A stretch of 6,515 bases of DNA from an uncultured Collinsella sp. (GCA_902495155.1 CABUWD010000111.1:1-6515); one strand, 5' to 3'. Positions 1 through 6,247 are shown, counted from the stretch's first letter. Program-made: numbers and translations. Notes: a model not told the origin generated them from the sequence alone.

Positions 1-1134
1 GGAGCACAGAGCCATACCGGCCAGGAACTTCTCCTTAGGCGCGGCGAGCTCGTGCTTGACGACGGTCATCTTGTTTTGGGTAAGGGTACCGGTCTTGTCG
101 GAGCAGATGGTCTGCGTGCAGCCAAGGGTCTCGACGGCAGAGAGCTTGCGGATGATTGCCTGACGCTTGGCCATCTTGGTCACGCCAAGCGACAGCACGA
201 TGGTCACGACGGCAACCAGGCCCTCAGGGATGGCGGCGACGGCGAGCGAGACAGCGACCATAAAGGTGTCGAGCAGCGCGGTCGGATCGGTGAGAACGTT
301 GCCCACGCCGTGGCGGATGATGTCGACACCAAAGATGACGACGCAGATGACGATAACCATGATGGTGAGGATGCGGCTGAGCTCGGCAAGCTTCACCTGC
401 AGCGGCGTGAGCTCTTCCTTGGCCTCGGCCAGGGCGCCGGCGATCTTACCCATCTCGGTGTTCATGCCGGTGCCGACCACGACGGCGCGGCCGCGGCCGT
501 ATACCACGGTGGAACCCATGTAGCACATGTTCTTGCGGTCGCCGAGCGGCACGTCGTCGGTGCCAGCGGCGAGCTCAATCACGTTGGCATGCTTCTCGAC
601 GGGCACGGACTCGCCGGTGAGTGCAGCCTCTTCGATCTTCATCGTGGCGCTCTCGAGCACGCGGCAGTCGGCCGGGACGGAGTCGCCCGCCTCGAGCATG
701 ATCACATCGCCGGGCACGAGCTCGGCGCTCGGCAGGTGCACGAGCTTGCCGTCGCGCAGCACCTTGGACTGCGCCGCGCTCATCTCCTGCAGGGCCTCGA
801 GAGCCTCCTCGCTCTTGGCCTCCTGAACCACGCCCAGCACCGAGTTGACGATAACGACGAACATGATGATGGCGACGTCGGCAAAGTCCGCCTCGCCCTT
901 GACCATGCCCGTGAGTGCACTGATGACGGCGGCAACGATCAGCATGATGACCATGGGATCGGCCATCTGCTCAAAGAAGCGCTTCCACAACGGTGTCTTC
1001 TCGGCTTCCTCGAGCTTGTTAGGGCCTGTCTTGGCGAGGCGCGACGACGCCTCGTCGTTGCTCAGGCCGAGGTTCTCATCGACACCTTGGTCGCTGAGTA
1101 CCTCCGCCGCGGCGGACAGGTATTCCTTTTGCAT
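1..1134 (-). CDS. Cation-transporting P-type ATPase, calcium type (P2A/P2B-like), N-terminal part, cut by the window edge
   Basis: ATP-driven membrane pump, most likely exporting Ca2+. 378 residues are visible, and the frame stays open through base 1, so the C-terminal half is outside the window. Visible parts in order: cation-ATPase N-terminal domain (about 1-55); membrane helices M1 (about 59-76) and M2 (84-104); actuator domain with TGES at 173-176; M3 (about 255-273); M4 (about 290-318) with the ion-site motif PEGL at 303-306; and the phosphorylation motif DKTGT with the acceptor aspartate at 346. These motifs and VETLGCTQTICSDKTG-type wording are typical of bacterial PMCA/SERCA-type pumps rather than heavy-metal P1B pumps, and there is no CPC in M4. 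The residue after PEGL is Val where SERCA has Pro. The ATG at 1134-1132 is preceded by GGAGG at 1148-1144 with a 9-base spacer. That site lies in a predicted hairpin. Ca2+ versus Mn2+ specificity cannot be settled from this half. Confidence 0.93.
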   Translation of the reverse strand, partial: MQKEYLSAAAEVLSDQGVDENLGLSNDEASSRLAKTGPNKLEEAEKTPLWKRFFEQMADPMVIMLIVAAVISALTGMVKGEADFADVAIIMFVVIVNSVLGVVQEAKSEEALEALQEMSAAQSKVLRDGKLVHLPSAELVPGDVIMLEAGDSVPADCRVLESATMKIEEAALTGESVPVEKHANVIELAAGTDDVPLGDRKNMCYMGSTVVYGRGRAVVVGTGMNTEMGKIAGALAEAKEELTPLQVKLAELSRILTIMVIVICVVIFGVDIIRHGVGNVLTDPTALLDTFMVAVSLAVAAIPEGLVAVVTIVLSLGVTKMAKRQAIIRKLSAVETLGCTQTICSDKTGTLTQNKMTVVKHELAAPKEKFLAGMALCS

Positions 1135-1140
1135 ATAGAG

Positions 1141-1198
1141 TCCCCTCCTGGGATTCGGGCCACTCAGCAGATTGATGCCCGATCATAATTCCCAGGAG
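1141..1198 (-). promoter_or_regulatory. Hairpin pairing the ATPase Shine-Dalgarno sequence
   Basis: Read on the minus strand, CTCCTGGGA (1198-1190) is perfectly complementary to TCCCAGGAG (1153-1145). A nested 6-bp stem (1182-1177 with 1160-1155) closes a 16-base loop. The 3' arm contains AGGAG of the ATPase ribosome site, and the 5' arm CTCCT mimics the anti-Shine-Dalgarno. Folding would hide the start signal of the pump gene. There is no T-run after it, so it is not a simple terminator. The pairing is seen directly; a regulatory role is inferred and depends on transcription starting upstream of 1198. Confidence 0.5.
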
Positions 1199-1252
1199 AA
1201 GGGCAAGGGCTCATCAAGGCTGCCGTGCTGAGCGGCAGTTGATAGTGGAGCT

Positions 1253-1282
1253 ATGGTACCCCAAAGCGGCGCGTCTAGCCAA
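1253..1282 (-). promoter_or_regulatory. Weak candidate promoter for the ATPase
   Basis: On the minus strand TTGGCT (1282-1277) and TACCAT (1258-1253) are separated by 18 bases. Both boxes match the sigma70-type consensus only partly. A start near 1247 would give a leader of about 110 bases that includes the ribosome-site hairpin. A TATGAT at 1187-1182 is an alternative -10 but has no -35 at a usable distance. Low confidence. Confidence 0.2.
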
Positions 1283-1286
1283 AACA

Positions 1287-1298
1287 TTCCAATTGGAA
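1287..1298. promoter_or_regulatory. 12-bp perfect palindrome, possible operator
   Basis: TTCCAATTGGAA is a perfect palindrome lying in the gap between two divergent genes, just upstream of the candidate ATPase promoter. Its position suits a dimeric repressor or activator. I do not recognise the regulator, and a palindrome of this length could be chance. Confidence 0.25.
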
Positions 1299-1482
1299 AC
1301 ACGGCTCGAGTGCAACGATGCAGACCGTGTGATGCTCAACATTGATAAAACGTTTTTTCTTCGGCGCATCGTCAAACTGAAATATCGCCCAGATAGCAGC
1401 GGTCAGAGCGGTTGGTAAAGATTTTTCATATACCGTTTTTACCGCAAAAAATGAACTTCTAATTCGGCATACGGTCGATTTT

Positions 1483-1513
1483 TTGGGGTATTCGGTCGGC
1501 ATTTCGTTATAAT
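1483..1513 (+). promoter_or_regulatory. Promoter of pyk
   Basis: A perfect TATAAT lies at 1508-1513, 63 bases before the pyk start codon. The -35 region is poor: the best match is TTGGGG at 1483-1488 with a long 19-base spacer, in a T-rich stretch. Transcription would begin near 1520, giving a leader of about 57 bases. The consensus -10 with a weak -35 may indicate help from an activator. Confidence 0.55.
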
Positions 1514-1560
1514 CATCTCAGTTTTATTTCTTATGGTTTATCTATCAGCGCAAGACGATG

Positions 1561-1576
1561 TCAGATGGAGGTCTGA
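1561..1576 (+). promoter_or_regulatory. pyk ribosome binding site displayed in a hairpin loop
   Basis: TCAGA (1561-1565) and TCTGA (1572-1576) are complementary and frame a 6-base loop TGGAGG holding the Shine-Dalgarno GGAGG (1567-1571). The 3' arm abuts the ATG directly, and the Shine-Dalgarno to ATG spacing is 5 bases, which fixes the pyk start. Whether the small stem matters for translation is unknown. Confidence 0.5.
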
Positions 1577-3037
1577 ATGTACAAGCGCACCAAGATTGTA
1601 TGCACCATGGGTCCCGCCTGCGATAGCGACGAGACCATCCGTGAGATGATCAAGGCGGGCATGAACGTCGCCCGTTTTAACTTCTCGCACGGATCCTACG
1701 ACGAGCACCACGGTCGCATCGAGCGCGTCCGTCGTATTTCCAAGGAGCTCGGTCTGCCCGTCGGCATCCTGCTCGACACCAAGGGCCCCGAGGTCCGCAC
1801 CGGCCTTCTGGTCGATGGCAAGAAGGTTGCCGTCAAGACCGGCGATAAGATCGTCGTCACCGCTCAGCCCACGTCCGAGGATTTCCACGGCACCGCTGAG
1901 CACATCTCCCTCGACTACTTGGCTCTGCCCTCCGAGGTCGAGAAGGGCTCCCTTATCCTGATCGATGACGGTCTGGTTGCCCTCGAGGTCGAGTCCGTCG
2001 ACGGCCAGGACATGACCTGCGTCGTTAAGAACGACGGCCTGATCGGCGAGCGCAAGGGCGTCAACATGCCCAACGTCAACATCTCGCTGCCCGCTATCAC
2101 CGAGCGCGATCGTCAGGACATCCTCTTTGGCCTGACCGAGAACATCGACTACATCGCTGCTTCCTTCATCCGTGACGGCGAGTCCGTCCGCGGCATCCGC
2201 AAGCTTTGCCGCGAGAACGGTGGCGAGCACGTGACGATCTTCCCGAAGATCGAGTGCGCCCTGGGCGTCGAGAACTTCGACGAGATCCTCGAGGCTTCCG
2301 ACGGCATCATGGTCGCCCGTGGCGACCTGGGCATCGAGATCAAGCCCGAGCTCGTTCCGCACATCCAGAAGGAGATCATCGCTAAGTGCAACGCGGCCTA
2401 CAAGCCCGTTATCACCGCTACGCAGATGCTCGACTCCATGCAGCAGAACCCGCGCCCGACGCGCGCCGAGGTTGCTGACGTCGCTAACGCCATCTACGAC
2501 GGCACCGACGCCGTCATGCTCTCTGGCGAGTCCGCTGCCGGTAAGTACCCGGTCGAGGCCGTCAAGATGCAGGCCAGCATCGCTCTCGAGACCGAGAAGT
2601 ACCTCCCGGCTCACGCTCCGCTCGAGGTTCCGGCTGACGCTCACGGCACCCGCGTCGTCAACAACGTTGTGGGTATGTCCGCTGTGAACATGGCCACCAC
2701 CGTTGGCGCCAAGTGCATCACCGTGCCGACGACCACTGGTCGTACTGCCCGCCTGATCTCGCACTTCCGTCCCAACATGCCGATCTGCGCGTTCTCCCGC
2801 CACGAGTGGGCCGTCCAGCAGATGATCATGTACTGGGGCGTTATCCCGCACCAGGCCGAGATTACCCAGGGCACCGTCAACGGCACGATCGTCAAGGCGA
2901 TCGAGACCGCTAAGGAGCTCGGCTACGTCAAGACTGGCGATTTGACCGTCGCTACCGCCGGCGATCCCCGTATGAGCGTCCAGCTCGAGGACAAGGTCTC
3001 CTCGACCAACGTCGCTTACGTCGCTCAGGTGCGCTAA
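1577..3037 (+). CDS. pyk: Pyruvate kinase
   Basis: Cytoplasmic glycolytic enzyme that converts phosphoenolpyruvate and ADP to pyruvate and ATP. The 486 residues are full length for a bacterial enzyme without the extra C-terminal PEP-utiliser domain seen in Bacillus. Visible features: RFNFSHG at 33-39 (substrate and nucleotide binding); LDTKGPEVRTG at 66-76, opening the B domain (about 70-170); catalytic FPKIE at 223-227 with Lys224; metal-binding ARGDLG at 247-252; ATQMLDSM at 281-288; and NPRPTRAE at 291-298. The C-terminal allosteric domain has the phosphate-effector loop TTTGRTAR at 385-392. Glu72 in TKGPE matches the K+-dependent class of pyruvate kinases (family knowledge). Codon use is strongly biased to C-ending codons, as expected for high expression. 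It is a single-gene unit with its own promoter and a strong terminator, divergent from the ATPase. The start is fixed by GGAGG five bases upstream. Confidence 0.98.
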   Translation: MYKRTKIVCTMGPACDSDETIREMIKAGMNVARFNFSHGSYDEHHGRIERVRRISKELGLPVGILLDTKGPEVRTGLLVDGKKVAVKTGDKIVVTAQPTSEDFHGTAEHISLDYLALPSEVEKGSLILIDDGLVALEVESVDGQDMTCVVKNDGLIGERKGVNMPNVNISLPAITERDRQDILFGLTENIDYIAASFIRDGESVRGIRKLCRENGGEHVTIFPKIECALGVENFDEILEASDGIMVARGDLGIEIKPELVPHIQKEIIAKCNAAYKPVITATQMLDSMQQNPRPTRAEVADVANAIYDGTDAVMLSGESAAGKYPVEAVKMQASIALETEKYLPAHAPLEVPADAHGTRVVNNVVGMSAVNMATTVGAKCITVPTTTGRTARLISHFRPNMPICAFSRHEWAVQQMIMYWGVIPHQAEITQGTVNGTIVKAIETAKELGYVKTGDLTVATAGDPRMSVQLEDKVSSTNVAYVAQVR

Positions 3038-3065
3038 ATCGCACTTGCAAGCAGATTTGCATTGC

Positions 3066-3105
3066 AAAGGGTCCGGAAGGCTTCGCCTTCCGGACCCTTT
3101 TCTTT
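3066..3105 (+). terminator. Rho-independent terminator of pyk
   Basis: A perfect 16-bp stem pairs 3066-3081 with 3085-3100 around a TTC loop, followed by a T-rich tail (TTTTCTTT, 3098-3105). It begins 29 bases after the pyk stop codon and should end the pyk transcript efficiently. Confidence 0.95.
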
Positions 3106-3460
3106 GCGTCAATGCCGGCGCACGGCAAAACACGCACTCATTTCTTTACCAAAAGCGCGAAAACCACCCTTCGAGGCCCAAAAAAAATAGCTCAGGCGCT
3201 AGAAGTGTTCACCCGGCGGCAAGACCACACCTCACGCAGGGCTGATAAATCGTTTTAGCAAAGTCCAAATCGACCTGGTTTTCGGAAGTATGCGGCAAAT
3301 TCTGGAACCTCCGAGCACACCCTGTTTTTTCACAACAAAATGCCTGATAAACTAGCCTCAAAAGCCAGGTCTGCTCATAGGGTTCAGATTTTGCCGCATA
3401 CTTCCGGATTGACGCTGGCATCACTCGCTTCAAAGAGATGATTTCGGCCAGGAGGGCATT
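3106..3460. other. Gene-free region between the pyk terminator and the nuclease-like gene
   Basis: 355 bases, AT-richer than the flanking genes. It contains an eight-A run at 3180-3187, the large inverted repeat at 3283-3406, a possible weak promoter inside that repeat's loop, and the Shine-Dalgarno of the next gene (AGGAGGG, 3450-3456). Open frames crossing it, including a 74-codon minus-strand frame through the repeat (3433-3209), have no ribosome site or protein motif that I can support. Confidence 0.7.
3283..3406. repeat. 124-base imperfect inverted repeat (large hairpin; possible MITE-like element or structured RNA)
   Basis: The outer 17 bases (3283-3299) are perfectly complementary to 3390-3406. 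Pairing then continues inward with a mismatch and single-base bulges: TCTG with CAGA, AACC with GGTT, GAGCA with TGCTC, then a T-run with an A-run near 3326-3329 and 3360-3363. The arms are therefore about 45 bases around a loop of about 29 bases. There is no T-tail on either strand, so it is not a normal terminator. I saw no clear target-site duplication at its ends and no transposase in the window. It ends 54 bases before the start codon of the downstream gene. The inverted repeat is certain; what it does is unknown. Confidence 0.85.
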
Positions 3461-4534
3461 ATGGACCTGACGCTATGCGGTCAATCCGCTTTTTACTATC
3501 ACCGTATCCCGCCGCAGGTATTAGGCCTTTACCCCGCCATTAGCCTTGGCAATATGGATCGCAGATGTTGCGGCCTCGGAAGTCATGCAGTTGTAAAAGA
3601 TCTGCTTCACGCACCGCTTCACAGGCTTGTATTCACTCGGGCACAATCCGGATCACGTAGCTTGTTCAAGTCGCACCTCCTGACCCAGGAGCCACCTCCG
3701 GGGTCGTTTAGGCAGACTGAACATGGGTTTGATGTCACGTCACCGGAGTTCACACTGCTCAACCTTGCTACACAGGTTTCACGCAACCAGTTACTCATGG
3801 CTTGCTACGAGATGTGCGGCTCCTTTGCAGTGTTTAAGCCCTGCGAGCGAACGCAACAACAACTCGATGAAGCTATTTCGCTTATGCTCATTCCGCCCGA
3901 CTGTGGTTGGAAACGCGTTGTCGACACCAAAGGCAATGGCACTAACCTGTGGAAGCGCACGCCGCTTCTTACCGCAACGGATATCGCCACGTTCGCCAAG
4001 CAAGCCGCAGGCCTGCGCGGCGTCAAACAACTCCATTGGGCCGCAAAACGCATGACGGGGCAAACTGCCTCGCCCTTCGAAGTACAGACCTCCATGCTTG
4101 TCTCGCTCCCCCGCGACGAGGGCGGCATGGGCATCAACATCGCAAACAACGTGCGCATCCCACTCAGCGACACCGCGCGCTCACTGTATGACAAAACCTG
4201 CTGCTACGCCGATATCCTCATCGAAAGTGCCACCAACAGCATGGGCGTCATTCTGGAATGCCAAGGCCGCTCCGCTCATGACAGCGAAGCCGCAAGCCTC
4301 TCCGATGCCGAGCGCACCACTGCCCTCACAAGCATGGGCTATGACGTTATCCAGATAACCTATGAGCAAATCAAGGACACGAAGAGCTTCAACAACATCG
4401 CTGAACTCATCCATAAAAAGGCGGGGCTCCCCTACATCCCAAAGACCGATCAGGAACGCACCACCGAAGATACCCTACGGCAAGAGCTGCTTGTCGATTG
4501 GGATGAGTTGTTCACTGCCAGGCCGGTCAGCTAG
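3461..4534 (+). CDS. Uncharacterised protein with a C-terminal DUF559/Vsr-like (PD-(D/E)XK-type) nuclease signature
   Basis: 357 residues, no signal peptide or membrane segments, so probably cytoplasmic. The N-terminal half has an LCGQSAFYYHRIPP opening followed by a region of unknown fold. The overall plan recalls coriobacterial AbiEi-antitoxin-like or DUF559 proteins (a resemblance from memory). From about residue 203 the pattern fits a restriction-endonuclease-like fold: SPFEVQ with Glu207, ADILIE with Asp251, LECQG with Glu266 and Gln268, His273, then an alpha-helical DAERTTAL stretch and MGYDVIQIT (292-300). This matches the DUF559 order: helix Glu, Asp, E-x-D/Q-G, H, 'D..R..aL..lGw.vi.vt'. 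Gln replaces the usual Lys of E-x-K. The start has AGGAGGG four bases upstream. Codon use is weaker than in pyk and includes TTA leucines, which fits low expression or acquisition by transfer. DNA cleavage is inferred; a regulator with a decayed nuclease domain is possible. Confidence 0.8.
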   Translation: MDLTLCGQSAFYYHRIPPQVLGLYPAISLGNMDRRCCGLGSHAVVKDLLHAPLHRLVFTRAQSGSRSLFKSHLLTQEPPPGSFRQTEHGFDVTSPEFTLLNLATQVSRNQLLMACYEMCGSFAVFKPCERTQQQLDEAISLMLIPPDCGWKRVVDTKGNGTNLWKRTPLLTATDIATFAKQAAGLRGVKQLHWAAKRMTGQTASPFEVQTSMLVSLPRDEGGMGINIANNVRIPLSDTARSLYDKTCCYADILIESATNSMGVILECQGRSAHDSEAASLSDAERTTALTSMGYDVIQITYEQIKDTKSFNNIAELIHKKAGLPYIPKTDQERTTEDTLRQELLVDWDELFTARPVS

Positions 4535-5379
4535 CAGCTAGCGATCAGGGGGACTGCGGGGACGTCAGAAGCGGCAACGCGAGTCGCAAAGCCTGTCTCG
4601 GTTAGCTCGATGACCTCGGTAAACGTTGCATCGAAAAACTCCTCGGTTAGCAGGCGATACGACGGATGATCGGGCTCGCCGGGGTTTTCGCGCACGATCT
4701 CGTGCATGACGCCGATGGTCTTGAGCACATATTCTTTATGGATGGGATACTGCCCAAAACGCGTCGCCGCGGTATACAGGCGATCGGTCGCGCGCGGAAT
4801 CGAAACAATGCCGAGCGTCTTGCCAAACCAGTCAAAGTCGCCTTGCTTTTTAATGCGGAACTCCTCACACGGCTTGCCGCCGTGCGCCTCCAGGTACTGA
4901 TTCACGCGCGTATTCCATACGGTATCGGCCACCAGATGCGACCAGACGCCCAGCGTTAAATCGAGCAGCGACTGCGCCACATCTTCGGACGCAAGCGAGA
5001 ACTCACAGGCGCCGGGACCGACAACCGGCTCGGCATCCTTGTAGCGCTGGGGATAGTGCACGCGGTTCAGTCGCTCGCGTTCCTCGATAATCGAGGTTGC
5101 CGCGGCTGGCGCACCGTTGGGCGAACTTTTAAGCAACGGTGCCACATAGGTATCCCAGAACTCATGTTCACGAGGCTTAGGGATGGGCTCAGGCTTGGCA
5201 AAGTGCGTAATGCGGTACGGGATGGGATCGGCGATGCCAGGGACCATATAGCCCACGAAGATATCCGGAACCACACAGCCAAACAAAAAGGCATTGCGGT
5301 CGCGAACGCTCTTGGCAAGCGCACCGGTGCGCTCCAGCAAACGCTCCGTCTGAGCGATATGAATGTTCCAGCTTGGCAT
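4531..5379 (-). CDS. Zinc-dependent phospholipase C-like family protein
   Basis: 282 residues from the chosen start, no signal peptide, probably cytoplasmic. It resembles the bacterial zinc-dependent phospholipase C family (PF00882-like). There is an MPSWNIHIA opening with His7, then FGCVVPDI with Asp39, ITHF with His59, and a helix GVWSHLVADTVWN with His148 and Asp152. These His/Asp positions are the likely metal ligands. The true substrate is unknown, and many relatives are annotated only from this fold. Two in-frame ATGs are possible. The one at 5379 has GGGGG at 5389-5385, five bases upstream. The one at 5391 would leave a leader of only about 7 bases after the -10 box and has only a weak AGG. 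I therefore prefer 5379. It lies 79 bases downstream of the ECF ATPase on the same strand and may be partly co-transcribed. Its stop overlaps that of the convergent gene. Confidence 0.72.
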   Translation of the reverse strand: MPSWNIHIAQTERLLERTGALAKSVRDRNAFLFGCVVPDIFVGYMVPGIADPIPYRITHFAKPEPIPKPREHEFWDTYVAPLLKSSPNGAPAAATSIIEERERLNRVHYPQRYKDAEPVVGPGACEFSLASEDVAQSLLDLTLGVWSHLVADTVWNTRVNQYLEAHGGKPCEEFRIKKQGDFDWFGKTLGIVSIPRATDRLYTAATRFGQYPIHKEYVLKTIGVMHEIVRENPGEPDHPSYRLLTEEFFDATFTEVIELTETGFATRVAASDVPAVPLIASC

Positions 5380-5404
5380 AGCCACCCCCATAAAAACCTG
5401 GATA

Positions 5405-5413
5405 ACTATACCA
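5405..5413 (-). promoter_or_regulatory. Extended -10 promoter of the phospholipase C-like gene
   Basis: On the minus strand TGGTATAGT forms an extended -10 (TG-n-TATAGT), which can work without a good -35, and none is seen. Transcription would start near 5398, about 19 bases before the preferred ATG at 5379. This supports that start over the ATG at 5391. No terminator separates this gene from the upstream ECF ATPase. Confidence 0.4.
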
Positions 5414-5458
5414 TCACAGTAAAGTCGCGCGGGCGGCTATGCACGCTCTACGCAGCAA

Positions 5459-6247
5459 CTAGTCCGTAGCACCGCTTTCGGTTCCATACGACGGCGAAGG
5501 CGCCTCGACCACATGGTGATATCGATCGATATAGATGGCACGGGCACCCAGGCGTCGCACCAAATCCTGGTGATGTGTGCTCATCAAGACCGTCTTACCC
5601 GCCGCGACGTAGGCCAGCAAGAAGTTGACCACGATGTCACATGAATCCTCGTCGAGCCCATTGGTAGGCTCGTCGAGGACCAAGATATCCGGGTTCATCG
5701 ACACCACCGCAGCCAGCGCAACGCGCTTCTTTTGCCCGCCCGAGAGCTGATAGGGAGAGGCGTCGGCAAGGTCGGCAACCTGGAACAGCCCCATGGCATC
5801 GCGCACGCGGCGCTCGAGCTCGTCTGCCGGCAGTCCCATCTGCGCGGGACCAAAAGCAACTTCCTCGCCCACCGTAGCACAGAACAGCTGGGCGTCGGCA
5901 TTCTGGAACACAAAGCCAACGCGCTGATGAAAACGCTGAGCGGCCGCGGAATCCTTTAGAAACGCCGCATCGATCACGTGCCCGTCGAACAGGTATGCCC
6001 CTGCGTCTGCGAGTTCAAGGCCGTTAATAAGGCGCATGATCGTCGTCTTACCGCAGCCATTGGGACCGAGCAGGGCAACGAGTTCACCACGATCGACCTG
6101 CAGCGACACGCCATCGACAACCGTATGCCCCGCATAGGAGAACACCACGTCGCGCAGCTCGATGAGCGGCGCGACCTCGGCGCTAGCAGCACCGCTCACG
6201 CCCGCCGCACTATTCATATCGATCGTCAAAACGTCGCCCTTCCCCAT
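5459..6247 (-). CDS. Energy-coupling factor (ECF) transporter ATP-binding protein, CbiO/EcfA type
   Basis: ATPase subunit that powers an ECF-type importer at the inner face of the membrane. About 262 residues, usual for the family. Walker A GPNGCGKT at 61-68, Q-loop in FVFQNADAQLF with Gln115, ABC signature LSGGQ at 168-172, Walker B ILVLDEP at 188-194 with catalytic Glu193, and switch His225 in STHH. The Q-loop wording and the TVGEEVAFGP stretch after it are characteristic of CbiO/EcfA. The open frame extends upstream to 6379, but that part overlaps the T-component gene in another frame and is rich in Arg, Cys and Trp, so it is not real. Candidate starts are ATG 6247 (GGGGA at 6257-6253, 5-base spacer; chosen), TTG 6229 (GGGGAAGGG at 6245-6237, 7-base spacer) and ATG 6217. 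Order T then A resembles cbiMNQO-type Co/Ni modules, but the substrate-binding partner is outside the window. Confidence 0.93.
   Translation of the reverse strand: MGKGDVLTIDMNSAAGVSGAASAEVAPLIELRDVVFSYAGHTVVDGVSLQVDRGELVALLGPNGCGKTTIMRLINGLELADAGAYLFDGHVIDAAFLKDSAAAQRFHQRVGFVFQNADAQLFCATVGEEVAFGPAQMGLPADELERRVRDAMGLFQVADLADASPYQLSGGQKKRVALAAVVSMNPDILVLDEPTNGLDEDSCDIVVNFLLAYVAAGKTVLMSTHHQDLVRRLGARAIYIDRYHHVVEAPSPSYGTESGATD

Larger units (their letters stand above)
1135..1576. other. Intergenic region between divergent ATPase and pyk genes
   Basis: 442 bases without a convincing gene, more AT-rich than its flanks in the pyk-proximal half. On the ATPase side it holds a ribosome-site hairpin (1141-1198) and a small stem (CTGCCG 1220-1225 with CGGCAG 1233-1238, 7-base loop). 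In the middle are a 12-bp palindrome (1287-1298) and a 10-bp palindrome AAAACGTTTT (1347-1356). On the pyk side are the -10 box and Shine-Dalgarno of pyk. A 75-codon minus-strand open frame (1502-1275) has no ribosome site or recognisable motif and was not called. I looked for yybP-ykoY (Mn2+) riboswitch signature bases, which often precede such pumps, and did not see them. Confidence 0.7.

Noticed and set aside
52..1188. 378-codon plus-strand open frame opposite the ATPase
   Set aside because: His- and Asp-rich product with no motif; the minus strand encodes clear P-type ATPase motifs (TGES, PEGL, DKTGT).
1414..1443. GGTAAA/TTTACC inverted repeat with 18-base spacer
   Set aside because: Only 6 bp in an AT-rich stretch with a long spacer; easily chance.
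1135..1500. yybP-ykoY manganese riboswitch in front of the ATPase
   Set aside because: Looked for because related pumps often have one; the characteristic conserved loop bases were not seen on the minus strand.
1275..1502. 75-codon minus-strand open frame in the ATPase-pyk gap
   Set aside because: No Shine-Dalgarno, no recognisable motif, and its first codons lie next to the pyk -10 region. A small protein cannot be excluded, but nothing supports it.
3029..3044. GTGCG/CGCAC stem around the pyk stop codon
   Set aside because: A 5-bp stem without a T-tail; the strong terminator just downstream already explains transcript ending.
1538..3133. 531-codon minus-strand open frame opposite pyk
   Set aside because: It is a mirror of strongly biased pyk codons. 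The product is rich in Asp, Val, Gly and Leu with no family resemblance, and the plus-strand frame is an unmistakable pyruvate kinase.
3209..3433. 74-codon minus-strand open frame across the large inverted repeat
   Set aside because: It exists because the repeat lacks stops in that frame; no ribosome site or motif. Related repeats could produce similar spurious annotations.
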